Positions 38,293-48,094 of a stretch of 64,000 nt of DNA are shown piece by piece. Every line of letters starts with the position of its first letter. Position 1 is the first letter of the stretch. Below the pieces are notes generated by a model. It was given only the letters and a program-made list of their open reading frames with translations, did no database searches and was not told where the DNA came from. A program made the position numbers and the translations under genes. Source of the DNA: Gerris lacustris (lineage: Eukaryota > Arthropoda > Insecta > Hemiptera > Gerridae); NCBI GenBank assembly GCA_951217055.1, contig OX578276.1, forward strand, positions 64,915,144 through 64,979,143, in the 5' to 3' direction.

Positions 38293-41200
38293 TTATTCAT
38301 TTAAGATAAAAGATCTATTTTTAAGTACATTACATATGAAATAAAAAATGTCAGAGGCTTGCTTCTTAGAATTAGGACAAAGGATGGAGGCTACATTTGT
38401 AATGTCAGAAAATGCATCACTGACAAGATGCATTGGAAGGAATGCCTTTCTTTGTGTTTGGTAGATCGGGCATTTCAGGAATATATGAGCCAAAGTCTCC
38501 AACTCTCCTAGATTGCACACCGGACATATTTCGTAGGTCTCTATTATATATAGGATACCTTTTATAACCACTTTAATTCCATCATTTCCTGCTGTTCTAA
38601 CTTGGGCAAGAACCCTTTGTACAGAAAAAGGTATGTGCAAATCAGGGTCCAAATAGTTACAATCGGTGTAGCAATTTAAAGCGCGATACATATTAGAGAA
38701 GGATGAAGCTTGAATTCTTACTTTATCCTCTTGTTTCAGTTTTAGGTAAAATTTTTGCACCGTGTTTTCTATGTAGAGCTTATTATATGCAGAAGTAAAG
38801 ATAGTTCTAGGATCTATGCTATTTGATGAAAACAATTGCTTGGCTTGTGATACCCAGTTATATTTTACACAGTTACCCTCTACCATATCCAAAGTTAACA
38901 AGCGATTAAAACATTTCTTCAATAGTCTGCTATCTTCCAATTGGTGAATTTTATTTATAAATACCAAAAGTTGTCGGAGGATCTTGACGGCGACATGTTG
39001 AATATTAAATTCTTCCCTGACTATGTAATGTGGGGTGTTAGTTTTAAGTGAAAAGAAACCCTTGAAAAAACAGCTTTGGGCAGACTCCAGCACATCTATG
39101 TAGCGCAGCGACCAAATAGGCGACGCATATAGTAGGGCACCAAGAACGCTAGCGTTGTATACTTCCATAACTGCTTTAAAGGATTGGTTATGAGCTTTCA
39201 TTAACGTTTCTCTGACCACCCCTGATCTAGACTTACTACGCGCCGCCGCCTGTCTAGCCGTCTCCTCAAATACTCCCTTCCTAGTAAAGCTAACTCCTAA
39301 ATAATTAAAACACGACACCTCTTCCAAAATATGATTTTTAAAATAAAACTTTGGGCGTTCTTGAGATAATCGGCCCTTTGACATAGACAGGACTTTTGTC
39401 TTACTTACGTTGACTGTCAGATCATTAATTTTACAGTACTCGTCTAAAATTCTCAAGCCTCTATTCAGTTGCACAGCACTGTCTGCTATTATTGTGAGGT
39501 CATCTGCATATGCGAGAATTGGAACGTTAGTTACACCATCTATACTGACTCCACTGTAATGACGATCTTGAAAGAAGGAATCGATATCGCTGATAAAAAG
39601 ATTAAATAATAAAGGTGACAGTATTTCCCCTTGTAAAAGACCGTTTGAAACAGGGATCTTGGCCGATTTCTCGTTATTGTAGCATATTCTTGTGTTCGCG
39701 TTTCTATAGATACTAATCAAAATTCTTAAGAATTTTGAACTTACCTTTAATGACCTCAATTTATTAATTAACAGAGAGTGATTAACACTGTCAAAAGCTT
39801 TTTTAAAATCGACGAATGCCATAAATAATTTTCTTTTCGGAAGTCTTAAATGGTTTTGGACTAGAGCGTTTAAGATAAAAATATTATCTAAACATCCTCT
39901 ATTCTCCCTGAATCCGGCCTGAGATTCTGGTAGTAGGTTGCGCTTTTCACACCAAGGGCGAAGGCGATTATTCATGGTAGCTGTGAACAGCTTAGTAATA
40001 CAATTAACTAAAGATATTCCTCTGTAGTTATTAAGATCATTTTTCTCCCCTTTTTTATATAAGAGAATGGTTGCGATTTCCGACCAATCATCAGGGGTTT
40101 TTTCAAGTTCAATTATCTTGTTAAATAATGTAGTAAGGTATTCAATCCCCTCAGTGGGTAAAAACTTATAAAAGTCATTGCTGATAGCGTCTAATCCCGG
40201 GGCTGACGTGCTTTTGCTGCTTTTTATAGCAGTTATAATTTCATCTATCGTAATAAGGCCGTCAAGGTCGGGGTCAGTTAACTCTTCAATGTTGCCGGAC
40301 AGTGTTTGTTTTGGTTTGGAGTATAAATGTAAATAGAATCTTTCCCATTCTTCGATGCATATTTTACCTCCTTTGTTTTTATCAGTTTGTTTACATATCT
40401 TTATTGTTTTCCAAAATTGTTTTGTATTTTTCACATTAGAAAGTTTATTAATTAGTTCTAATCTATAATTTGTTTTTTTTATCTCTGATTGTTTGTTTAT
40501 ATTCCCTGATATTTTTTCTTAATTCAGAAACATATGAATCTTTAAAACCCGATTTTTTGTATTTTCTTGCAGTTCGTCTTGCTTCTCTTTTACGTGACAT
40601 ACATTCCCTGTCAAACCAGGGTTTGTTAACTCGATTGTATCTCCCTCCTGCCGTATACTCAATAAATCTCCTCAAGCCCAAGTCAACGGCTGCATTTTTT
40701 ACTGTGATTACTAAATGACTATTTATGCTGTTAATACATTGGGTTGTCATACTGGGTAAGTCTTTTTTTAACTTTGATGATATAATACTCGAGAATTCCA
40801 GCTTCAAATCCGGGTTCCAAGAAAACTTCTCCATTTTAACTATTTGGGTTTCTTTTTTGTGTGCTGACGTATGATTAGTTGCTTCTAAGGTAAGCACTAG
40901 AGGGAAATGGTCCGAGCCTTCACTAAATTCAGACACTTTTAAATCTTTTATCCCAGATAGATCTGTCACTCTACACCAAACTAAGTCTACTGTGCTTTGC
41001 CCGTTCCAATTAATGTTAGTGTAGTTGCCAGGCGTATCCGATGTAGTTCTGCCATTAAGTAGGACAAAGCCGTGTCCTTCCTTGGAGACTGCATATATCC
41101 CTCCCTCGCTTATCGGTAATTGTGTCCAAATATGATCTCGTTCTATGTAGGTTGCCCTTATTTTCTACATCAGGTAACAAGTTGTTAAGTCCTCCTACTC

Positions 41201-41699
41201 TACAGTTAAAGTCACCTCCAATAATGAAAATCTCCTCTCTTTGTTCTCTAATTGTATTAGTCAGAATAGTATCCAAACGTTCATATAAAATAGATGTAGC
41301 AAGCCTGGGTTTAAAATAAATACTTCCTACGATGGCGGTAAAGCTGTGATGGCTTAGTCTAGCAAAAATCCAAAACTCATTTTTTTCCAGAACGGTCACG
41401 TGTATTTCAGGGTTAATAAGAATAGCAAGTCCTCCACTTGCACGGCCTTTGCTTTTTTCTTTGATAGCAGGGGACGAGATGACACGATGACTACTCCAGT
41501 CTCCGATATTCGGTAGCTTCGTTTCGCTCGTTAACAATGTTTCACACAGACATATAACACTCCACTGTAAAAAGTCATTGCTATGATCTATGAAGTTTTG
41601 GTACCCGTGGCAATTCCAAAAATTAATTGTAATATTTTGGCTGTTGTAGTCACAATCCTTCCAGTATTTCGTGTTCGGTATTTGTTTATTATGGCCTAG
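38293..41699 (-). pseudogene. LINE ORF2: endonuclease and reverse transcriptase, two frameshifts
   Basis: The first frame (41699-41055) is an APE-like endonuclease: N-C-H-G near the start, L-C-E-T, I-G-G-D-F-N-C, then an abrupt end. The second frame (40969-40463, open upstream to about 41090) carries the rest of the endonuclease including a SDHFP motif, after a frameshift near 41085-41100. The third frame (40434-38293, open upstream to the second frameshift) is a 713-codon reverse transcriptase: APGLD at about 78-82, AFVDFKKAFDSV at about 206-217, LLQGEILSPLLFNLF at about 266-280 and the catalytic A-Y-A-D-D at 308-312. Its C-terminal C-x2-C-x9-H-x4-C (637-655) resembles the zinc-knuckle of Jockey/R1-like ORF2 proteins. 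The second frameshift falls in an A8 run (40478-40485). Either shift could be a sequencing error; otherwise the copy is dead. Confidence 0.9.
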
Positions 41700-41702
41700 T
41701 CA
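41696..41702 (-). promoter_or_regulatory. Candidate UGA-CUA-G stop-codon readthrough site
   Basis: On the minus strand ORF1 ends GGG-TGA-CTA-GGC and the downstream endonuclease frame is in phase with it. UGA followed by CUA(G) is an established readthrough context in viral and metazoan genes. No ATG for ORF2 is seen near its beginning, which would fit synthesis of ORF2 as a readthrough extension. Confidence 0.6.
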
Positions 41703-42620
41703 CCCTCTCCTTTGTTTTGCTTTTTCATGCTGGTGAATTATAATAGCTGCATCTAATCCAGTCAAAGTATTAAATTTCTCAAATCCACAAATGTTTTGGT
41801 GTGTAATACCTTGCAAATCCTCAGTAATAAAAAACTTTTCGCCATCTATAACTAATTGATCAAAGTTGACTCTAACTTTGCATTGAGATTTGGACAAAAT
41901 TTCTTTCCTTAAAGCCAAAAGTTTAGATCTTTTTCTCCTTACTAAAGCAGAATAGTCTCTCTGAACGCTGTAGCTTGTCCCAGCGAGGTTTTTACAGCCC
42001 CGTAGGATGTTACTGATGTCCTGGTCTCGTGGGAAATGCCCTATCACAGCCTTGTTGGTGCTTGAGTTTCGAAGGACAAATGCTCTATTGATGTCGGGCT
42101 CAGATTCTAACTGTAATATTTCATCGCAAAATTTTTTTAAAAGAGGAATACAGTCCGAATTGTCAGTTGGTTTGAGCCCCCAAAAAATTAGGTTATTTTT
42201 TCTCCCTCTGTTTTCCAGCGTTTCAAGTTTTCTTTCCAATTCCGCGTTTGATGATTTTAACTGCTGTACTTCCTTTTTTAAATTATCATTTTGAAGGACA
42301 ACATTATTTATAATTTCTTTTAACTCGCCTAAGTCCTCCTTGGTTGCGAGAGGTTTTAATTTTCTATCGAATAAAGCTTCGATTGCTGCTATATCCATTA
42401 TTGATTTTTTACAAGCTGGTAAAATTAATTGAGAGGTTTGTTTAGGGCTTGTTTCCGGCCTAGGACGTTTACTCGAGTCTGATCTCGATTCTCGAGGGGA
42501 TCCCTTCATTCGCTGTATATTGCTTATTCGACTATCGATTATCCCCGACAGTAGCGATGAATCGACTTCCTTATTTAGCGGAAGTACTGCTCCAGGCGGC
42601 ACCTGTATAAGCTTTTTCAA
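41700..42620 (-). CDS. LINE ORF1 protein (coiled-coil RNA-binding type)
   Basis: Probable nucleic-acid-binding ORF1 protein of the LINE. The open frame is 306 codons from 42620, but there is no ATG at that end; the first in-frame ATG is at 42509 (codon 38), so the true start is unclear or 5'-truncated. The N-terminus is Ser/Arg/Pro-rich and basic. A Leu/Glu/Lys heptad-like coiled coil spans about residues 96-137, directly followed by R-K-N-N-L-I-F-W-G-L (about 140-149), the signature start of the RRM-like domain in LINE ORF1 proteins. The ORF ends at TGA (41702-41700). The same frame continues open beyond it into the endonuclease, and the bases after the stop are CTA-G, a favourable readthrough context. 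Function follows from family resemblance; RNA binding is inferred. Confidence 0.8.
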   Translation of the reverse strand: MKKLIQVPPGAVLPLNKEVDSSLLSGIIDSRISNIQRMKGSPRESRSDSSKRPRPETSPKQTSQLILPACKKSIMDIAAIEALFDRKLKPLATKEDLGELKEIINNVVLQNDNLKKEVQQLKSSNAELERKLETLENRGRKNNLIFWGLKPTDNSDCIPLLKKFCDEILQLESEPDINRAFVLRNSSTNKAVIGHFPRDQDISNILRGCKNLAGTSYSVQRDYSALVRRKRSKLLALRKEILSKSQCKVRVNFDQLVIDGEKFFITEDLQGITHQNICGFEKFNTLTGLDAAIIIHQHEKAKQRRG

Positions 42621-42670
42621 GGTCAGTTTTAGATCGTCAAATAGCCTATGTGATCCTCTAAATGCAATTT

Positions 42671-43131
42671 ACATGGAAATAAAGACACAGATGATCTAAT
42701 ATGAGGGTTAACTTTTAATATAAAAATAAATAATTTACCTTAATTATTTCCTTGAAAAAATGGGTGTTGTTCACCAAAATCTCCCGACATATTTTCACCG
42801 AAATCTCCCGACATATTTTTCAGCCAAAATTTGATACCTTTGAAATTTAGTTTCTCCCCAAAATTTACGATTTCAATAAGAATTGGTATTTACCCTTTAT
42901 TTGACATCAGGAAAAATAATGTGGAAGAATTTTTGAAAAAATTTAAATATTTTATTTATATACGAAAAACATATATGGAAGGTTATTTTAGATTGTAACC
43001 TTCTGCAGTATCATCTAACATTTATTTAAATTATATAATTGTATTGAACTGTTTGTGAGCTTTAATTTGATGAGCTTTTCTTTACCTTTAGAAGTAAACA
43101 TTAATTATCTGTAATTAATTAATTAGAGGTA
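42671..43131. other. Interval between LINE and gypsy element
   Basis: AT-rich. Two tandem copies of CAC/CCGAAATCTCCCGACATA lie at about 42770-42820. The last five bases, AGGTA (43127-43131), are the target-site duplication of the gypsy element. No gene. Confidence 0.5.
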
Positions 43132-44056
43132 TGTAATGGGGGGAAACGCGGCCTAGGACCCCCGAAACGTAAATATGCATTCGCATTTAATCCAAAGTGA
43201 ATAAGAGTCAGTAGAAATGTGTGGGAGTTAGGCGGGGCAGAGCGCGGTCAGCACATTCTCGGCCGTCCCACCCCGAGACGGAGGCCGGGAGGCGTGGGGA
43301 AAAAGAGCGGGAGCTCAGTCTTGTGCTAGATTGATGCGAGTGAACATATATATATATATATATACCAAGTGCTAGGAGCAGGCGAGCGAGACTCAGTATG
43401 GACTATATTGGATTAGTACTTTTCCTGATACCCGGTATCTGTGAGTAAATGAAATGAGCTATAATTACTCCCCTTTTTGTTCCTTCTCTGGTTGGTAGGT
43501 GGCGACCTATAGTAAAGGGAAAGTTAGCGAGTGCTACAAAACACTAGGTTAATTATATGCATTAATAGTAGTTAGGATATTTCATATATACTAATTCAGG
43601 AAGGCTATTTTCCCCCCTGGTGTGGAAATACTAAATCATTTGTTTTACTAAAGGGGTAAGATATAGGGGGTTTTATAATGAAAGATATTGGTGTTATGCT
43701 TGATTTTCCTTAATTAAATATAATGAAAGTAATAGATGATGGGATGTGTTAACTAGATATAATATACCTAATAATTAAATGAAAGTAATAATTAGTATAA
43801 TATAACCCAACTCATAATTAATTGAATGTATCAATTAAGAGTAATATAACCCGTAATTAATTGAAAGTGTTGATTGAATATACAAGTTATAGTTGATTTC
43901 TATTAATAAACAAGATATATTTTATAAAGTTTCTTTTATTAATTAAACATTTGTCAAATAAAAATAATATACTTTTAAGTTGTAAGAAAATTATATATGT
44001 TTCGTTCTATGGAGTAATTATTCTTTATTTAGTATAAGACCCCTAGCCCCATTACA
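43132..44056 (+). repeat. 5' LTR of the gypsy element (925 bp)
   Basis: Begins TGTAATGGGG and ends CCCCATTACA, an inverted repeat of 10 bp. It contains a GC-rich promoter-like part (43200-43315) and initiator-like TCAGTC at 43315 and TCAGTA at 43393. An AATAAA is at 43905-43910. It also carries the ATG-initiated exon at 43398-43440. It has a 40-bp stretch (around 43581-43620) absent from the 3' LTR. Confidence 0.95.
43398..43440 (+). other. Candidate first coding exon of env in the LTR (signal peptide)
   Basis: An ATG inside the LTR opens a 14-codon frame plus one base. It codes for Met-Asp-Tyr, a run of about ten mostly hydrophobic residues (Ile/Leu/Val/Phe) and then Pro-Gly-Ile, the shape of a signal peptide core. 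It stops at a consensus 5' splice donor GTGAGT (43441). The env ORF lacks a signal peptide of its own. A candidate acceptor at 55801 would join it in the correct phase. The same exon and donor are in the 3' LTR (58148-58190). Splicing is inferred, not shown. Confidence 0.55.
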
Positions 44057-44058
44057 AT

Positions 44059-44078
44059 TGGTGTCAGGTGTGGGGTAA
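44059..44078 (+). promoter_or_regulatory. Primer-binding site, tRNA-Leu-like
   Basis: Two bases after the LTR the sequence TGGTGTCAGGTGTGGGGT is complementary to the 3' end of a leucine tRNA of the CAG type (expected TGGTGTCAGGAGTGGGAT), with mismatches only at two positions. It would prime minus-strand DNA synthesis. Confidence 0.7.
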
Positions 44079-44478
44079 CCGGCTGCAAGAATTGCCGGAT
44101 TATTATTTTATTAAGGAAGCTAGGTAGTAAGTTAGGTCAGCCTGGGGAAGCTAGGTACGCCAGACCCCAGAGCAGGCGTGTATTACCGGTCTAGTATGCC
44201 GACCAATATTTTATGTTAATTATTAACTATACTTTTACCCTTGATTTAATTCTTTTGTTTATTTAATTGTTCTTTTGTACTCTGTCGTTATGCTGTGTAA
44301 ACTTTATTGTCAACGATAAATATCCTGTATCATAAGAGGCAGGAGCTGGTTATTGGTTATTGTTTTGAGCTTTGTGTGCGTGACGGTCCTCGGCCAAGAC
44401 CGAGTTGTGAGATAGGACTTAAACTTAGAATTAGTTACTTATTAAGAGAATAGGGTTGCGGTGCTAAGGCATATAAAT

Positions 44479-45708
44479 ATGGAGGAGAAAGTTAAGGAAC
44501 TTGAGGGCAGGATAGGGGAACTCCTGATTGCGAACGCCCAGTTCGCGGCCCGTGAAGTCTCCTCTACCCCAAGAAGAGACTTGACACTACAGAATCTTAT
44601 TAAACCATGGTCGGGGGACATAAAAACGGATATACCGGTGGAGGACTTTATCCGGAACATAGAAAGGGCTGCTAAAAATGGGAGATGGACCGAAGAAGAC
44701 AAAGTAATGGTCTGTGAGGCTAAACTAACGGGGGCCGCCGCCACTTTTGTAGCTGCGTGCCCGGATTTGAAACCAGAAAACACAGGCTTCTCCGACTATA
44801 GTCGGTAACTGAAAGACCGATTTGGGGAAACCCGTGATAGGGAGTCATTAGAGCAGGACTTCCACGCAGCAAGGCAGACAAAAGGAGAGGGAGTGAGGGA
44901 GTTTGCGGATCGATGCAGTTCTCTCGGGTTGAAGACTCTTAGTGTATACCCTTCGATCGAAGAGCAGGAATGGGCGAAAAAGGACTTGAGCAGGCGGATC
45001 TTAGCCGTGTTCATAGCCGGATTGAAGGGAGAGGCGGCGCGGCAGCTGCGATACCAGCCGCCTGTAGACCTCAAAGACGCAGTGCTGAGAGCCGAGAGGG
45101 TTGAACGGGCCAACCAACTAGAGGTCAAGGAGATTACACCGTCACACGTGTTTGAGGTGGCCACTAATAGGGAAAGACCAGACCCCGGGGAGAGTGGGGC
45201 CCCGTCCTTACATGCAACCGCCGGCGTGACGATGGTAAACAGCCAAGCGACAGGGGGTAGGTACTTGAGGGGGCCTCGGGCCAACGGCGGTTGGGGGCAA
45301 GGTTCAGGGGGCGGGTCAAGGTCCAACGCCGAGTGGGGACAAGATCCAGGAGGCGGAAGGAGATGGAACGGACCAGGAAGGACCGGAAGTAGACCCAGAG
45401 TTCCATTGCGATGTTACGTCTGCGGAGCGGATCATTTAGCGCGGGAGTGTCCCAGACGCGTTTTGGTTTGCTATACGTGTAATGGAGTGAACCACCTGAT
45501 GAAGGATTGTCCCCAGAGAGGAAGGGAGGCCTGGGGCAACCAGCAACGGCCTTTAAGGGCCCTCCCTCCACCGGACTCCACCCCAACATCATATAGGGGT
45601 CAGTCGATACCTTCGGGTCCAACACACCCAAACGCCTACCACCTAACAGACGCCCCACTGTTGGGTGGCCAAGGACAGGGGCAAGGGACGCCTACGTCCC
45701 GAATGTGA
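44479..45708 (+). pseudogene. gag: gypsy gag, with in-frame stop
   Basis: Structural capsid/nucleocapsid polyprotein of the gypsy element. The start is taken as ATG at 44479 (an upstream in-frame GTG at 44461 is unlikely in a eukaryote). Codons 1-109 contain an N-terminal coiled-coil-like segment and a capsid-like W-S-G-D motif. Codon 110 is TAA (44806-44808), and the frame then stays open to 45708. The second part has the retrotransposon-gag helices (Q-D-F-H-A-A-R, V-R-E-F-A-D-R), a Gly/Arg-rich linker and two zinc knuckles. One is C-x2-C-x3-H-x4-C (about 45418-45456, one residue short) and one C-x2-C-x4-H-x4-C (about 45472-45513). The single stop in an otherwise sound frame looks like a recent disabling mutation. 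The -1 overlap with pol begins at 45597. Confidence 0.85.
45627..45633 (+). promoter_or_regulatory. Candidate -1 ribosomal frameshift heptamer
   Basis: CCCAAAC lies in the gag frame as C-CCA-AAC, the canonical X-XXY-YYZ arrangement. It falls inside the 112-nt gag/pol overlap (pol frame open from 45597, gag stop at 45706). The pol frame is -1 relative to gag and lacks an ATG near its start, so a frameshift is needed. A GC-rich stretch follows within 10-30 nt, but I have not folded it. Confidence 0.6.
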
Positions 45709-46103
45709 TCGTGCGGCGTGAAGGAGGAATAGGATACGAAGTGGAAGTTCAAGGAAAAAAACTCGTTCTTTTGGTAGACACGGGTGCGGATATCTCGCTC
45801 CTTCGCTCGCTGAGACCAGGCGTGCGACTAACGGAGGCCAGAATCCAAGCCCGCGGAGTGACAGGAGAATGTATGCCTGTCCAGGGACACCAAGTCTTGG
45901 AGGTGACCCTAGGAGGGGTGCAAACCGAACACGAGTTCCTCATCACCGAGTTTTTCCAGGGATATGATGGTATTCTAGGGATGGACCTTTTACGCAAAGT
46001 AGGGGCCGTGATTGACGCGGCCGGAGGAGATGTAAGGTTGACAAAACTTGTCGCAGCCAACACTGTGACAGAAGAAGGAGAAGAGGAGGACTTGGAGAGG
46101 TTG

Positions 46104-46300
46104 TATGTCTCTAGGCCTACCGGCCGGGGAAGAGCACGCGAGGAGATAAGAAGGACGGATGAAATGGAGAGTTCGTATGTCCCTAGGCCTACCGGCCAAG
46201 AGAGAGCACGCAAGCAGATAAGCAGGAAAGAGGAGCTGGAGAGTTCATACGTCCCTAGGCCTACCGGCCAAGGAAGAGCATGTGAGCAGACAGAGCGGAC
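46104..46300 (+). repeat. Coding minisatellite, three 72-bp units
   Basis: Units start at 46104, 46176 and 46248 (the last partial), each encoding Y-V-(S/P)-R-P-T-G-(R/Q)-x-R-A-(R/C) and then a charged tail. The 24-codon length keeps the pol frame. The repeat lies between protease and reverse transcriptase. Confidence 0.9.
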
Positions 46301-46832
46301 CCCGAAATCTAGGAAAGGGAAAAAGGAGGGGGAACCGAGTACAGGAATGGTACCTTCGGAGAAAGCAATGGCGATAGACGTACGACCAGAGGAAGCCGGT
46401 AGAGAAAAGAGACCCGGGATTGTTGTAAGGAGAGTAACCGCGTATGGAGCCCAAACGCTCCCACCGTGGTCTGAGGGATTGGTTAAGGCGGAAATAGAGG
46501 GAATGACCGGGGAGATTTGGTGCGAACCAGTTGCACAACCGCAACCAGGGTTCCGTGTTGCGAGGGTTTTGGGAACGGTCCAGGATGGAAAAGTATATGT
46601 GAAAGGGGTAAATCTAACTGGGAGGGCTGTTGTCATTGATAATCATCAGGTTTTAGCAGAAGCCACGACGTACAGAGGTAATGAGAGCTACAAGTCCGTA
46701 GCTAGTACCACCATGTTACCGCCATATAGAGAACGGAAGGGGAACACGGCGAGGGGTTTAGTAAGGGAGAAACTCAAGCATCTGTCCCAGCGGGATGCCG
46801 AGAAAATAGGCCAAGTGTTTGAGGAATATCAG

Positions 46833-48094
46833 TGTTTCGGCCCGTAGGAGGGATTCTCTGATACGGGTACCGAAGGGTAAGGAATATGAAAAGGATTCAG
46901 ACGACCAGTCCAAAGAGGTAGGACTGAAGGGTGGACTGTAGGTTAAAGAAGTGACATAATATATAATATGATAACTAATAATATTTATTAGACGTGTATG
47001 ATAGGTAGTAGGAAAGTATGATCCAAACTGATCGCAAGTTGAATTAATAAATATAAATATAGTGATCAACAAATGAATGAGTTACTGATCAAATCGGTTA
47101 ATGTATAAATAAATAAATAACAAATGAATAAATTAACATCTAAAAGTAATAACTATCACACTGGGGCCGGCCTAAAATAGAGGACACTCACAAAATATGT
47201 ATGGCTGAAATAAATATAAAGATAAGATAGGCTATCACCAAATATAAAGAAAAGAAATGTTAGTTACCTGAGAAAGACAGAGTGATGGGGAGGTTAATAA
47301 ACATGCAACATGCACAGGTCGAAGATGGGCACTGAAAGAAAGAAATTTACATTAACCTAAATAACAATATAATAGCTAAGCAATAAATAAGATGGTAACA
47401 AGCATTAAATAAGTAAATATCACAGGCAAATTAAATAGTGGAGATTAATAAATTAATTGATGTATTATGTGGTGACGGCGAGTGAGGTTGAAGGTGGCCC
47501 TGTCAACTGTCAGCGAGCGTTGTCCCAAGTTTGTAAGAAGTTCAACAGGCCGGCGTATTAGTTATTGTAGGTGTAAAAGGTTTCTAATAAAAATGTCATG
47601 CAAATTGAGGCAAGTAATAATTATAAGGTATGATAATCGTGCACAAACAAACTACTCTACCATGCTTTCGACTTGAGTTTCGATCTACAAGTGCCGGCTA
47701 CAAGTTGTGAGTAAGGTTTCTATAAGAAGGTGTTCCTATGAAGAAGCACTTAGTGGTGGATTTGTGAATGGTCGGTTCTAGCCCTGAGCAGGTTATACTG
47801 TAGAACCTTCCACTCTTCAATTCAAAACAATAACAATGTTGATGTATGCCTGTACACACCTCGAAATGGATCTCTCTCTTTATAATAGCAGTGACGACTG
47901 TAGTGTTCAGATGTGCTGTGTAGTGCCATTGTTTGTTAATGAAGTTAAATTGATAGTTTATAATAATAAGTATAAGTAAACAATACACGTAAGTAAAGGA
48001 AAAGTTCATACACGCCGAATACGGCAAACTAGAATATAAGAAACAAAGAAAGTATAAAATTCAAAATAAAGAGGTTTAGGTACAGGCCTAAACA
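46833..48094 (-). repeat. 3' LTR of the BEL/Pao element
   Basis: 1262 bp, collinear with 51539-52800 without any indel and without a substitution that I could see. The BEL ORF runs 7 bp into it before stopping at 48088. Confidence 0.95.

Larger units (their letters stand above)
37769..42670 (-). mobile_element. Non-LTR retrotransposon (LINE), near full length
   Basis: Minus-strand element with ORF1 (about 42509-41700), an endonuclease-RT ORF2 (41699-38293) and a ~520-bp 3' region. The 3' end is taken at the (CATT)n tail at 37769-37796, because the sequence just before it recurs before another CATT tail at 23.8 kb. An 18-base A-run (minus strand, 38119-38136) and a TA/CA microsatellite (37968-38118) lie inside this 3' region. 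The alternative is that the element ends at the A-run. The 5' end is not defined and may be truncated. ORF2 carries two frameshifts, so this copy is inactive. Confidence 0.8.
45597..46832 (+). pseudogene. pol: gypsy pol, 5' part: protease and linker
   Basis: First part of the Pol polyprotein, expressed by -1 frameshift from gag; no ATG is seen at the frame's opening. A retropepsin-type aspartic protease begins with L-L-V-D-T-G-A-D-I-S (45771-45800), followed by the conserved I-L-G-M-D-L-L motif (about 45972-45992). Downstream is a charged linker with three 72-bp tandem repeats (46104-46300) and a conserved pre-RT segment (about 46430-46680) resembling the G-x-x-V and gp-like domain found before RT in some gypsy elements. 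The frame is cut at 46832 by the BEL insertion, after which four chance codons lead to a stop. It resumes in phase at 52806, so no coding bases were lost. Confidence 0.9.

Noticed and set aside
44796..46636. Long minus-strand ORFs opposite gag and pol
   Set aside because: Antisense shadows of the gag and pol frames with no domain similarity.
47482..48027. Small ORFs (64 and 109 codons) present twice, also at 52188-52733
   Set aside because: Duplicated only because they lie in the two identical BEL LTRs; no recognisable protein features.
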